Origin: Natrinema pellirubrum DSM 15624
GTDB lineage: Archaea; Halobacteriota; Halobacteria; Halobacteriales; Natrialbaceae
DNA: 64,000 nucleotides
Direction: 5' to 3'
Assembly: GCF_000230735.2 (NCBI RefSeq)
Contig: NC_019962.1
Coordinates: 558,001 to 622,000 of the forward strand
The position numbers were made by a program, and so were the translations under genes. Of the stretch, positions 50,934 to 60,673 are shown in pieces. Each line of letters opens with the position of its first letter. Positions within the stretch are counted from its first letter, which is position 1. Below the pieces are notes generated by a model. It was not told the origin of the DNA. It was given only the letters and a program-made list of their open reading frames with translations, and did no database searches.

Positions 50934-53453
50934 ATGGAGTATCACGAGGCGGCGGACTTCTTATTCGATCTGCGTCGGTTCCGCCCGAAGCCGGGCACCG
51001 AGTCGACGGCCCGGCTACTCGCCCACTTCGGGACCCCCCACGACGACGTCGACTGCGTCCAGATCGCCGGCTCCAACGGGAAGGGAAGCACGGCCCGAAT
51101 GGTCGAGCGCACGCTGCGGGAGGCCGGCTACTCCGTCGGCCTCTACACCTCGCCCCACCTCGAGGACCTCCGCGAACGCGTCCGCGTCGACGGCCGGAAG
51201 ATGCCTCAGTCGGCCGTCTGCGAGTTCGTCGACGCCGTTCGCGAGTACGTGACGACCCGCGGTGCCGACGGCGAGTCGCCGACCTTCTTCGAGACGATGA
51301 CCGCCATGGCGCTGTGGCAGTTCGGCCGCGAGGACGTCGATGTCGCCGTTCTCGAGGTCGGCATCGGCGGGAAGTACGACGCCACCAGCGTCGTCGATCC
51401 GGTCGCCAGCGCGGTCACGAGCGTCACGCTGGAACACACGGGGATCCTCGGCGACACCGTCGGGGAGATCGCCCGCGACAAGGCCCACGTCGCGCCGAGC
51501 GAGGCCCCGCTCGTGACCGGTACGACCGGGGACGCGCTCGCGGCGGTCCGCGAGGTCGCCGGCGACGTGGTCACCGTCGGCCCCTCACCCGCGGGGGAGT
51601 CGGACCCCACCGCGCCGGACGTTCGCGTCGCCTACGACGGCCGGACCAACCACACCGAAGCCGCCGTTTCGATCGACGCCGACGACTGGGACCTCGAGAC
51701 CGAAATTCCGCTGCTGGGCGAGCATCAGGCCGTCAACGCCGGTATCGCGGCCGCCCTCGCCCGCCAGATCGGTGACGTCTCCGAAACCGACCTCGCCCGC
51801 GGCCTGCGCAGCGCCCACTGGCCGGGCCGGTTCGAGGTGATGGACACCGAGCCGCTGGTGGTCCTCGACGGCGCGCACAACCCCGGTGCCTGCGAGGGGC
51901 TCGCGACGACGCTCGAGACGTACGACTACGACGACCTCCATCTCGTCTTCGGCGCGATGCACGACAAGGACCACCGCGAGATGGCCGCCGCCCTGCCGAC
52001 GCCGGCCTCGATCGTGACGACCGAGCCGACGCTGGACCGAGCCGAGGAGCCGGCGGTCCTCGCCGAGGCGTTCGCCGACGCCGGTGTCGGCCGCGTCCGG
52101 ACCGAGGCTGCCGTTCAGGACGCGCTGGCGACCGCGCTGGCCGACGCCGACGGCGACGACTGCGTCCTCGTGACCGGGTCGCTGTTCGCGGTCGCAGAGG
52201 CCCGCTCCCGATGGACCCGCATTGACGTCCCCAAACGGATTCGGGACCGTTCGGACGCCCGCGCCGCCCTCGCGGAGGCCAACGTCGCGGCGGGCGACGT
52301 CGAGCGACTGGACGGCGACGCCGTCCACCGAGTCGTCAGGACGGCCCTGCGGGATCGACAGGCGACGGTCCTCAAGGAGGAACTGCTGCGGCTGGGCGGC
52401 GAGTGTGCCCTGTCGGGCCTCGAGCGCGACGACGAGGCCGTCGACGCCGTCCTGATGGGAACCATAGCGCAGTTCGAGTCCCTCGTCGAGGCCCTCGAGG
52501 CCCGCTCGCGGCCCCACGGGCTGGCCGACGTGGCCGGCGAACTGCGAGCGACCCTCGAGATCGACGCGAGCGACGAGTCGCGGACGACGATCCGTCCCGC
52601 GGACGACTCCCGAGGCGACGACGCGGGCCACCGATCCCCCTGGGACGACCGGACAGCCGTCATGGGCATCCTGAACGTCACACCCGACAGCTTCCACGAC
52701 GGCGGCGAGTACGACGCCCTCGAGGACGCCGTCGACCGCGCCGAGGCGATGGTCGCGAACGACGTCGACATCATCGACATCGGCGGCGAGTCGACCCGTC
52801 CCGGTGCGGATCCGGTTTCGGTCGACGAGGAACTCGAGCGCGTGGTGCCCGTCATCGAGCGGATCGCCGATCTCGATGCCCGGATCTCCGTCGACACGCG
52901 CCGCGCCGCGGTCGCCGACGCGGCCCTCGAGGCCGGCGCGGACATCGTCAACGACGTGTCGGGGCTCGAGGACCCCGAGATGCGGTTCGTCGCCGCCGAC
53001 CACGACGCGGGGCTAGTCGTGATGCACAGCATCGACGCGCCGGTCGTCCCCGACCGCGACGTCGACTACGACGACGTCGTCGCGGACGTGATCGACCAGC
53101 TTTCCGAACGCGTGTTGCTCGCGGAGAAGGCGGGTCTCGACCGCGAGCAGATCATCGTCGATCCCGGCATCGGCTTCGGCAAGTCCGCCGCCGAGAACTT
53201 CGAACTGCTCGACCGGATCGACGAGTTTCGGGCGCTTGGCTGTCCCGTCCTCTTCGGGCACTCTCACAAATCCATGTTCGCCAAAGTCGGCCGTGAGGGC
53301 GGCGAGCGACTCGAGGCGACCGTCGCGGCGACGGCGCTCGCGGCGGATCGCGGGGCCGACATCGTCCGGGTCCACGACGTAACCGAAAACGTCGCCGCGG
53401 TCCGGACGGCGCTGGCCGCGCACGATCCGGAGCAGTTCGACTGGCGGTCGTAA
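50934..53453 (+). CDS. bifunctional dihydrofolate/folylpolyglutamate synthase - dihydropteroate synthase (FolC-FolP fusion)
   Basis: The 839-residue fusion has an N-terminal FolC domain (about 1-420) with the ATP loop 'IAGSNGKGSTARMVER' and the Mur-ligase-like 'VVLDGAHNPGACEGLA'. A middle domain of about 125 residues ('ATVLKEELLRLGGECALSGL', 'MGTIAQFESLVEALEA') resembles the N-terminal extension of some bacterial dihydropteroate synthases. The C-terminal FolP TIM barrel (about 570-839) shows 'MGILNVTPDSFHDGG', 'DIIDIGGESTRPGA' and 'DPGIGFGKSAAENFELL'. It should carry out two steps of folate synthesis. Such fusions are known in haloarchaea. 'ACTCTAAAAC' about 30 nt upstream may be its promoter. 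Confidence 0.94.
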   Translation: MEYHEAADFLFDLRRFRPKPGTESTARLLAHFGTPHDDVDCVQIAGSNGKGSTARMVERTLREAGYSVGLYTSPHLEDLRERVRVDGRKMPQSAVCEFVDAVREYVTTRGADGESPTFFETMTAMALWQFGREDVDVAVLEVGIGGKYDATSVVDPVASAVTSVTLEHTGILGDTVGEIARDKAHVAPSEAPLVTGTTGDALAAVREVAGDVVTVGPSPAGESDPTAPDVRVAYDGRTNHTEAAVSIDADDWDLETEIPLLGEHQAVNAGIAAALARQIGDVSETDLARGLRSAHWPGRFEVMDTEPLVVLDGAHNPGACEGLATTLETYDYDDLHLVFGAMHDKDHREMAAALPTPASIVTTEPTLDRAEEPAVLAEAFADAGVGRVRTEAAVQDALATALADADGDDCVLVTGSLFAVAEARSRWTRIDVPKRIRDRSDARAALAEANVAAGDVERLDGDAVHRVVRTALRDRQATVLKEELLRLGGECALSGLERDDEAVDAVLMGTIAQFESLVEALEARSRPHGLADVAGELRATLEIDASDESRTTIRPADDSRGDDAGHRSPWDDRTAVMGILNVTPDSFHDGGEYDALEDAVDRAEAMVANDVDIIDIGGESTRPGADPVSVDEELERVVPVIERIADLDARISVDTRRAAVADAALEAGADIVNDVSGLEDPEMRFVAADHDAGLVVMHSIDAPVVPDRDVDYDDVVADVIDQLSERVLLAEKAGLDREQIIVDPGIGFGKSAAENFELLDRIDEFRALGCPVLFGHSHKSMFAKVGREGGERLEATVAATALAADRGADIVRVHDVTENVAAVRTALAAHDPEQFDWRS

Positions 53454-53480
53454 GAGCTACTTTTTCCGCCCGTCCGAGCC

Positions 53481-56400
53481 TCAGTCGTCGTCCGAAACAC
53501 CCGTATCCGGCGTCCACTCGTCCGGTCCACAGCCCAGCGACCGGTGCGGACAGTGCCGGCAGTGGTCGCCCGGTGTCGTCTCCGTGAACGAGGGCTCGTC
53601 GACCGCCGCGAGCGTCTCGAGGACCGACTCCCAGGCCGGTAGCTCGTCGGGATCGAACAGGTCGACGCGGGGGCCGTCGACGTCGCCGACGTAGACGTAG
53701 CCGACCGCGGCGATCGGCTCGTCGAACCGCCGCTCGCAGGCCCGCAGATACAGCGCCAACTGGACGGCGTCCTCGGGGGCGATCCGCTCGGCGGTGGCCT
53801 TGTAGTCCAGCACGGTCAGTCCGCCGTCGGGGAGCCGCCGGACCGAGTCGACGTAGCCGACCACGTCCCCGGTCACGTCCGCGACGTCCTCGAGCGAAAA
53901 CGGGAGTTCCGCGGCCAGGGGTTCCCAGTCGGCGACCGGCCGGTCGTATGCGGGCGCGGTCGCCGCGAAGTACCGATCGATACAGGCGAGGACGGGCTCG
54001 CGGTACGCGAGCAGATCCCGCGCGGTGAGCTGGCGGACGGCGGCCTCGCGCCAGGCCTCGCAACCCTCGTACTCGCGGTGGAACGCTTCCTCGGCGACGT
54101 CGTGGAAGACAGTGCCGACGAGCCGAGAGGCCGCGTCGTCGGTTTCCGTCGCGGTCCCCTCCGTGTCGTCTACTGTCCTGTCCGCCGGCTCCGCCGTCGC
54201 CGGCGGATCGTCGAACGCCCGAACGACGTGATCGAGATAGTGTTTGCGCGGACAGGTCTCGTGGGTGTCCATCGCGGAGTAGCTGTGTCGCATCGCGACG
54301 GGCAGCTCGGTCGCGGTCGCGAGCGTCTCGACGGGGAACCGGACGGTGTCGGTCGTCAGCGCGGACGGGCGGCGCCCGCTCGGTACCGGCCGGTCGCTGC
54401 CCCCCGCCTCGAGGCCGCCGTGGCTCGTGGCGTCGGCGGCGGGCAGCAACGATCCGTCCCGAAGCTGTCGGCCCAGTCGGTGGACCGTCTCGATCGCCTC
54501 GCGGGTCTCGAGGGGTTCGACGGGGCGGTCGCCGTAGCCGGCGTAGTAGGTGATCGTGCCGGGGGTCTCGCCGGCCGAGGCGGCGATCTCGTCGGTGCGA
54601 TCGACCACGGTTTCGGGGTAGGCCTCCCGGACCCGCTCGACGCTCTCGGTCAGCGACGACCAGAGATCCATCCGCCGGCCGGTCACCGACCACGCGATCT
54701 CGTCGGCCAGGCAGGCGTCGGCGGTCGCGGCCGCGAGCCCGTCGGCCGGGTCGTACTCGTACTCGGCCCCGAAGAGGAACAGGTGGTTCGCAGCGCGGGT
54801 GAGCGCGACGTGGAGGACTCGCCACTCCTCGGCGACCGAGTCGGCGGCCAGATCGGCCGTCAGCGGCGAGTCGACGTCGTCGTCGAGCGTCGCCGCCAGC
54901 AGGCGGTCCCGGGCGCGGTCGGCGTAGTCGCCCTCGACGCACCACTCCTCGTCCGAGAGGAAGGGGACGAGGACGGTGTCGAACTCCAGTCCCTTGGCCT
55001 GATGGACCGTCATCACGTCGACGCAGTCCGCCGAGTGGCTCCCCCGGGTACGGTCGCCCCCGCCGCTTCGTAGCGTCGCCGCGAGCGCGTCCACGAACTC
55101 CCCCGAGAGCGACTGGACGACCCCATCGGACTCGTAGGCCTCGACGAACCGCTCGATGCGGTCGAACTCCGATCGCTCCTTGCCCGTACAGAACCACTCG
55201 AGCCGGGTCACGTCCCTGAACCGCCGCACGAACCCCGACAGCGGATAGACGTCGCGGTACTCCTCGAGGATCGCGAGGTGGTCCCGGACCGTCTCGAGTC
55301 GGTCGGGTGCCTCGAGAGCGAGCGTCGTCGGATCTGCCTCGGTCACGGCGTCGTACAGCGACCCGTCCCGTCGCTGGAGCGTCGCCAGATCGCTCTCGGA
55401 GAACCGGTACCGATAGAGTAACACGCGCCGGAGGTGGGCGTCCGCGCCCGGGTCGACCAGCACTCGGAGGTACGACAGCGCCGTCCGCAGGCCGGGCGAG
55501 ACCTCGCCTCGCGGCGAGCCCGACACCTCGTAGGGGATCCGCAGCGACCGGAGTTCGTCAGCCACCGCCTGCGCGTGGCGGTTGGTTCGGACGATGACCG
55601 CGAGATCGCCCAGCGATCGCTGCGGGACGTTTTCCGCCTCTCCATTGAGAAGTCGCGAGACCGTCGTCGCGACCTGTTCCGGCGTCGACTGGGGAATCTC
55701 GTCGCTCTCGATTTTGACGACGCGATCCGGCGGGTCGGCCTCGTCGTAGGTCCCCTCGGTTCGGCCGTGTTCGCGCAGCGTCTTCGAGGACTGGTGGGCG
55801 TAGTCACAGGCGTTTGTCAGCGCGAGGATCTCCTGTCGCGAGCGGAAGTTGAGTTCGAGTTCGATCCCGCGGTGATCGTCCGCGGTCGTCGCCAGCCGGT
55901 CGAGCCCCTCGCGGTCGGTGCCGCGCCAGCCGTAGATAGCCTGGTCCTTGTCGCCGATCGCGAGCAGGTCGGGCCGGTCGGGGCCGTCGGTGAGTTCGGT
56001 CAGTAACGAAAACTGGGTCGCGTCGGTATCTTGGAACTCGTCGCAGTAGACCTGCGTCCACTGGCCGGTGATCTCCGGGGCGACGGCGTCGTCCTCGAGC
56101 AGCGTCGTCGCTGTCCGCACCAGCTCGTCGAAGTCCAGCGCCCGCTCGGCCTCGAGGTGGTCGTGATAGTCCGCGTAGACGTCGGTGTAGTGGCGGGCCA
56201 GCCGGAGGAACTCGACGTAGTGTTTGAGCCGGCCGAAAGGCGTCTGCTCGAGCCGTTCCGTGGCCGACCCCCAGATTTCGTTGCCAAACAGCGCCCGCGG
56301 GAGGTGTTTCGTGGTCGGCTCTGCGAGGTCGAGCGTCCCGATCGCGTTCGTCACGCAGGTCTGGAGCGCCCGCAGATAGCGATCGATGTCGCGAACCACG

Positions 56401-57239
56401 TCCTCCGCCCGGAAGGCGTCGGGTGCTTCGGCGATCTTCTCGCGGCAGTACTCGATGAGCTTGCCGTAGTCGACCAGCGACTCGCGGGCGGTCCCAAGGT
56501 GGTCCTCGTCGTTGAACCACCGCAGCGCCTCGTTGTCGAAGGACAGCTCCGCGTCGGCGGTCCGCTCGAGCCAGAGGACGAACTCGGCACACAGCTCGAG
56601 AGTCCGGACCGACGGCAGCGCCGACCGGAGTCGCTCGGGGGTGATTCCCTCTCGACTTATCGCGGCGATAAAGTCGTCGACCGCGTCGGCGAGGTCAGCC
56701 GTCCCCTCGTCCGGGCGGGCCGAGGCGGCCGCGAAGTCGTAGTCGTTGCTCGCGAGCAGGCGGCCGACGATCCGGCGGCGCTTGCGCTCGGTGACGACCT
56801 CGAAGTCGGGCGCGTAGCCGAGGTAGTAGGCGTACTCGCGGACGAGCCGGTAACAGAACGAGTGGTAGGTGTAGACGTCGATCGCCGCGGCGGCGTCGGG
56901 CGAGAGTCGCTCGGCGACCGCGTCGCGGATGCTCGCGGCGGCCTCGTTGGCGAAGGTCAACACGAGGACGTCCTCGGGGTCGACGTCGCCGCGCTCGATG
57001 GCGCGTTCGATCCGCAACAGCATCGTCGTCGTCTTCCCGGTCCCGGCCCCCGCGTCGACGGAGGTACAAGCCGCGTCGCTTTCGATGACGGCCCGCTGGT
57101 TGCCCTTGGGGTCGACGCCGGCCGCAAACGCGTGGCCGGGCGCGTCGCCGGCGTCGGCTCGGGTCGTGCCGCGATCGGTCCCGGACTCGAGCCCGTCCGT
57201 CGGATCGCGGTCGGGGCCGCTGCGGCGGTCCTCAGCCAT
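53481..57239 (-). CDS. UvrD/AddA-type helicase-nuclease with Fe-S-type nuclease domain
   Basis: This 1252-residue protein has Walker A 'DAGAGTGKTTTMLL' (GAGTGKT at 64-70), motif II 'YCDEFQDTDATQ', motif III 'AIGDKDQAIYGWRG', 'VMTVHQAKGLEFDTV' and 'VALTRAANHLFLF', so the SF1A helicase is intact. The C-terminal PD-(D/E)XK nuclease has 'GTVFHDVAEEAF', 'GYVDSVRRL', 'LTVLDYKAT' and 'QLALYLRA'. One Cys in 'ETCPRKHYL' and three in 'HCRHCPHRSLGC' could hold a 4Fe-4S cluster. It is the last gene of a three-gene operon and overlaps the previous one by 8 nt. It is the AddA-like member of a presumed DNA-end resection complex. Confidence 0.93.
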   Translation of the reverse strand: MAEDRRSGPDRDPTDGLESGTDRGTTRADAGDAPGHAFAAGVDPKGNQRAVIESDAACTSVDAGAGTGKTTTMLLRIERAIERGDVDPEDVLVLTFANEAAASIRDAVAERLSPDAAAAIDVYTYHSFCYRLVREYAYYLGYAPDFEVVTERKRRRIVGRLLASNDYDFAAASARPDEGTADLADAVDDFIAAISREGITPERLRSALPSVRTLELCAEFVLWLERTADAELSFDNEALRWFNDEDHLGTARESLVDYGKLIEYCREKIAEAPDAFRAEDVVRDIDRYLRALQTCVTNAIGTLDLAEPTTKHLPRALFGNEIWGSATERLEQTPFGRLKHYVEFLRLARHYTDVYADYHDHLEAERALDFDELVRTATTLLEDDAVAPEITGQWTQVYCDEFQDTDATQFSLLTELTDGPDRPDLLAIGDKDQAIYGWRGTDREGLDRLATTADDHRGIELELNFRSRQEILALTNACDYAHQSSKTLREHGRTEGTYDEADPPDRVVKIESDEIPQSTPEQVATTVSRLLNGEAENVPQRSLGDLAVIVRTNRHAQAVADELRSLRIPYEVSGSPRGEVSPGLRTALSYLRVLVDPGADAHLRRVLLYRYRFSESDLATLQRRDGSLYDAVTEADPTTLALEAPDRLETVRDHLAILEEYRDVYPLSGFVRRFRDVTRLEWFCTGKERSEFDRIERFVEAYESDGVVQSLSGEFVDALAATLRSGGGDRTRGSHSADCVDVMTVHQAKGLEFDTVLVPFLSDEEWCVEGDYADRARDRLLAATLDDDVDSPLTADLAADSVAEEWRVLHVALTRAANHLFLFGAEYEYDPADGLAAATADACLADEIAWSVTGRRMDLWSSLTESVERVREAYPETVVDRTDEIAASAGETPGTITYYAGYGDRPVEPLETREAIETVHRLGRQLRDGSLLPAADATSHGGLEAGGSDRPVPSGRRPSALTTDTVRFPVETLATATELPVAMRHSYSAMDTHETCPRKHYLDHVVRAFDDPPATAEPADRTVDDTEGTATETDDAASRLVGTVFHDVAEEAFHREYEGCEAWREAAVRQLTARDLLAYREPVLACIDRYFAATAPAYDRPVADWEPLAAELPFSLEDVADVTGDVVGYVDSVRRLPDGGLTVLDYKATAERIAPEDAVQLALYLRACERRFDEPIAAVGYVYVGDVDGPRVDLFDPDELPAWESVLETLAAVDEPSFTETTPGDHCRHCPHRSLGCGPDEWTPDTGVSDDD

Positions 57240-58284
57240 CGAATCCCACCTCCCGAGCGATGTAGTCCTGACAGCAGACGGTGTACTCACACGTCGGGCA
57301 GGCGTGGTCCTCGATCGCCGCCCACCGCGCCGTGGGGTCGTACGGTCCCGAAACCAGCTCGGCAGCAACCGTCGCGAGCCGGTCGTCGACGGTCTCGTTG
57401 CGATGCTCGTGGGTCATCCCGAAGGTGTGGTGATCGACGTAGCCGTCGGTCAGGTCGACGATCTCGAGGCTCGTCTCGACGTCGTCGCGGACCCAGTTCA
57501 CCGCCGTCCCCGACCGATCGGCGAGCGGAATCTGCACGTACCGACAGGTCCGATCGCCCAACTCGAGCCGGTCGCGGAGCCCGCGGAGCCCGTCGAGGAC
57601 GACGGCGGTCTCGAGGAGCGCGCCGACGGGAGCGGGGTCGAACGCCGCCGATTCGGGGTCAAAGTGATCGGTAAAGTGGGAAGCGACGTCGCCCTCCCAG
57701 TCCGATCGGTACCGGAGAAGGCCAAGCGGCGCCACGGTCGGCACGAATCGGACGCCGACGAGCGACGAGCCGTCGGCGGTGACGTAGTCGACCGTCGCGT
57801 CGATCCGCACCGATTCGGGGGCCGACGGCGACTCGTCCCCGCGGTCCGCACTCGATAGCTCGACCGTACTCGAGAGCGGGAGTCCCGGCCCGACGAGTTC
57901 GCCGTCGGTCGCTTCGGCCTCGAGTCGCTCGATCCCCGCGGCGTGGTCGACGCCGACGGCATCGACGTACGCGGCGGCCGTCGCCTCGAGGACGCGCCGC
58001 TCGTGGCGGCGCTGGGTCGCCGAATGAAAGCGCTCGTCGTGGTCGGCCCACAGCGTCGCCAGCCGGTCCGCGGCCATCGACTCGAGGGCCTCGCGGTCCG
58101 CATCGGCATTTCGGAGCGCATCACAGAGCGCGGTCCGCAGCAGGTCGACCCGGTCGTCGCCGGCCGCCGCCTCGCCCTCGAGTTCGTGGACGTGGGCGAA
58201 CTCGTACTGGCGGGGACAGCGGAGGCCGGTCCGGAGTCCCTCGACGGAGAGCGTGGGAACGGCCGCTGCGTCGGCGTCACTCAT
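57232..58284 (-). CDS. nuclease-like Fe-S protein with degenerate PD-(D/E)XK motif (AddB C-terminal-like)
   Basis: This 350-residue protein has one Cys near the N-terminus ('LRTGLRCPRQYEFAHV') and a Cys cluster at the C-terminus ('ACPTCEYTVCC'), the spacing expected for the 4Fe-4S cluster framing AddB- or Cas4-type nucleases. The core reads 'RIDATVDYVTADGSSLVGVR'; the (D/E)xK dyad normally on the strand after the first acid is missing, so nuclease activity is doubtful. The start at 58284 overlaps the upstream gene by 8 nt, and its end overlaps the helicase gene by 8 nt. It looks like the C-terminal half of AddB encoded separately. Confidence 0.82.
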   Translation of the reverse strand: MSDADAAAVPTLSVEGLRTGLRCPRQYEFAHVHELEGEAAAGDDRVDLLRTALCDALRNADADREALESMAADRLATLWADHDERFHSATQRRHERRVLEATAAAYVDAVGVDHAAGIERLEAEATDGELVGPGLPLSSTVELSSADRGDESPSAPESVRIDATVDYVTADGSSLVGVRFVPTVAPLGLLRYRSDWEGDVASHFTDHFDPESAAFDPAPVGALLETAVVLDGLRGLRDRLELGDRTCRYVQIPLADRSGTAVNWVRDDVETSLEIVDLTDGYVDHHTFGMTHEHRNETVDDRLATVAAELVSGPYDPTARWAAIEDHACPTCEYTVCCQDYIAREVGFDG

Positions 58285-60535
58285 CTCGGACCACCTCGCC
58301 CGCGGCGAACTCGAACTGCGACCGGACCGCCTCGGCGAGTTCCGGGTCGATATCGCCGTCCTCGAGGACGACCGCGATCTCCTCGAACAGCGTCTCGGTC
58401 TCGCCGAGGTCGGCCTCACCCCCCGTACTCGCCTCCCGGAGGAGCCGCTCGAGTTCACCCCGCGGCTGGGAAAGCAGCGCCTCGACGGCGTCGGTCTCGC
58501 CGTGGATCGCCGCCCCGGCGGTCGCGTCGACGGATTCGAGGGCGAGCCCGGGCGTCGCGTCGATCAGTTGCAAGTACCGCGACTCGTCGTGGGTCCGGCG
58601 GAGGCCGCCCGACCCCCGCTCGTAGGAACACAGATAGAGGGCGCGTTCGGCGGCGCGGGCCCCGAGAGCGAGCCGGCGTCGGGATCGCTGTGCGTGGTAG
58701 GTCTCGAAGCGGTCGCCGACGCCGTCGGCGTCGACGGTGGCGAAGGTGTCGGCGATGGCGTCGACCGACGGATCGGTGACCGCGGGATAGCTCGGCATCG
58801 ATCGGAGCCACGCCCCGGGGAACAGCTGGGTGAGAAACTGCTTGCCCGGATAGGTCTCGTCGGTCAGATCGAGCAGGAACACTGCCCGCCGCGAGTCGTA
58901 TTTGAGGTCGCCGACGGCACAGACGGTCACGCCGCCGGTCGGCGGCCGCGTCTCGACCGAATGCACGTACGGCGCGTCGTACTGGATCGTCCGCCGGAGC
59001 ATCCGGCGCAGCCCCTGCCAGTCCGGCCCCACGAGGTCCGTCTCCTCGACGAACGCGGCGATTTCGAGGACGCGACGGACGCCCTCGTAGCCCTCGCGGG
59101 CGTCGACCCACGCTTCCTCGCGGGCGATCCGTCCTTTGAGGTCCGTCCGCCGGATCCAGCGCTCGAGCGAGCGCCGGACGCTCGAGCCGGCGGTCTCGGC
59201 GAGCAGGTCGGCCGAGAACGCCGGCACCCGGGCCCGGAGCCGATCCAGCGACGCGGTCAGGGAATCGGGCCGGTCCCGGTCGGGGTCGACGGGATCGGCG
59301 TCGGCTCGCTCGAGTGCGTCGCCGTCCCGTTCCCGCTCGCACTGACAGGTAACGACCGCGTAGAGTTCGTTGACGGCGGGGTCTTCGGCTAGCGAGGGAG
59401 TGCCGATCGTCGCCGTCGGGACGCCGGCCTCGCGGAGCCGCCGTCTGGTTTCGGGGACGCGCTCGATCCGTGGGACGGCGACGGCGAACTCGTCGAACGG
59501 CCAGCCGTGGCGGTCGCGTAGCGACTGGATCTCGGTAGCGACCGCCCGGGTCTGTTCACGAGCGGTCTCGGTCCGGAGCCGTCGGGCCCGGCCGGCCGGC
59601 TCCGCGTCCGTCGCGTCGGCGGCCGCCGATTCGGCGCTCTCGTCGGAACCCGCGCTCCCCGGCACCTCGCCGGTCGCGAGGAACCGCGTGATCGCCCGGT
59701 GTGGCGGCCCGTCGTCGTCCGACGGCGGCTCGAGCGACTCGACCGCGAGCCCGGCTTCGGTCGCAATGTCGGCGACTCCTCCGGGCTCGACCCGCGTCCG
59801 CTCGACGCTGGCGTGGCGTTCACCGAGACAGACGAGATCGGCGTCCGCCGCCAGCGCGGCGAGATAGCGGCGGTCGAGCCGGCGGTACTCCTCGAACTCG
59901 ACGGCCAGCACGGCGTCGAAGGCGGCGGTCACGCGGGATCGCAGGCCGTCCGCGTCGGCCTCGAGCAGGTCGACCGCCCGGGGGATCACGTCCGCCCGCT
60001 CGACGTAGCCCCGGTCGGCGAGTTCGTCGTGGAATCGGTCGTTCATCGCGTAGAGGAAGGCCAGACAGTCGTGAGGGTCGTCGAGGTCCGCGAGGCGGAT
60101 CCGTTGGCGGGTCGCCTCGAGCAGGAACTGGCCCACATCGCGGGAAAAGCCCTCGTGGTCGGCGGCGCGCTCGAGGTAGTCGGGGACGGATCGGCTCGCG
60201 CCGTCGATCACCAGCGAGATGAGTTCGATGCGTTCCTCGTACTCGAGGCGGTCGAGGGTCGGGTCGTACGTCTCGATGGTCTTGGAGGCGTGTTCCGGCA
60301 GCGACTCGACGCGGGGCGAGCGGGGGCCGTCGGCGCGCTCGAGGGGCGCGTCGGCCAGCGCCTCGGTCAGCGATGCCAGGCCCGCCGGATGCCGTTTCAG
60401 CACCAGCACGTTCCGCGGGCCGTGGTCGGCGGCGAGGGCGGCGTACTCGTCGGCGACGGCCGCGAGGAGGGCGTCGCTGTGCGCGGGTTCGGGGAGGAGT
60501 TTGCACGTTCCCTCGAGGGTTGGCGAGGACGGCAT
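58277..60535 (-). CDS. Walker-less UvrD/AddB-like helicase-fold protein
   Basis: The 752-residue protein follows the SF1 layout but has lost its ATPase residues. No GxGxGK(T/S) is present in the N-terminal region. The motif II/III area reads 'AVEFEEYRRLDRRYLAAL' and 'LVCLGERHASVER' in place of the DEFQD and GDxxQ patterns. Later regions remain recognisable: 'FAVAVPRIERVPETRRRLRE', and 'AVGDLKYDSRRAVFLLDLTD' with 'ETYPG' as a motif V-like end. This inactivation is typical of AddB and RecC. It leads an operon with the Fe-S protein and the helicase-nuclease, matching the bacterial addB-addA order. Confidence 0.85.
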   Translation of the reverse strand: MPSSPTLEGTCKLLPEPAHSDALLAAVADEYAALAADHGPRNVLVLKRHPAGLASLTEALADAPLERADGPRSPRVESLPEHASKTIETYDPTLDRLEYEERIELISLVIDGASRSVPDYLERAADHEGFSRDVGQFLLEATRQRIRLADLDDPHDCLAFLYAMNDRFHDELADRGYVERADVIPRAVDLLEADADGLRSRVTAAFDAVLAVEFEEYRRLDRRYLAALAADADLVCLGERHASVERTRVEPGGVADIATEAGLAVESLEPPSDDDGPPHRAITRFLATGEVPGSAGSDESAESAAADATDAEPAGRARRLRTETAREQTRAVATEIQSLRDRHGWPFDEFAVAVPRIERVPETRRRLREAGVPTATIGTPSLAEDPAVNELYAVVTCQCERERDGDALERADADPVDPDRDRPDSLTASLDRLRARVPAFSADLLAETAGSSVRRSLERWIRRTDLKGRIAREEAWVDAREGYEGVRRVLEIAAFVEETDLVGPDWQGLRRMLRRTIQYDAPYVHSVETRPPTGGVTVCAVGDLKYDSRRAVFLLDLTDETYPGKQFLTQLFPGAWLRSMPSYPAVTDPSVDAIADTFATVDADGVGDRFETYHAQRSRRRLALGARAAERALYLCSYERGSGGLRRTHDESRYLQLIDATPGLALESVDATAGAAIHGETDAVEALLSQPRGELERLLREASTGGEADLGETETLFEEIAVVLEDGDIDPELAEAVRSQFEFAAGEVVRDE

Positions 60536-60562
60536 TACACGTCACCCTGTATGGCCGATTTC

Positions 60563-60572
60563 GTATTTAAAT
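60563..60572 (-). promoter_or_regulatory. TATA box of the AddAB-like operon
   Basis: ATTTAAATAC on the minus strand lies about 30 nt before the ATG at 60535 and predicts a leaderless three-gene transcript. Confidence 0.55.
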
Positions 60573-60642
60573 GTGCGCCACTCTCCCGTCCGGTCGCTCG
60601 GAGACGGCTCGGCTGCTCCGTACGCCTTCCGCAGTCCAACAA

Positions 60643-60653
60643 TTCTTATATTC
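60643..60653 (+). promoter_or_regulatory. TATA box of the CBS-domain gene
   Basis: TTCTTATATTC lies about 25 nt before the ATG at 60674, so a leaderless transcript is expected. It is divergent from the AddAB-like promoter, about 80 nt away. Confidence 0.55.
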
Positions 60654-60673
60654 TCTACCGAATACCGTACGGT

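Noticed and set aside
53152..55197. Minus-strand open frame of about 680 codons overlapping the FolP and helicase-nuclease genes
   Set aside because: Arg/Gly/Pro-rich shadow in a frame other than that of the helicase gene, with no motif.
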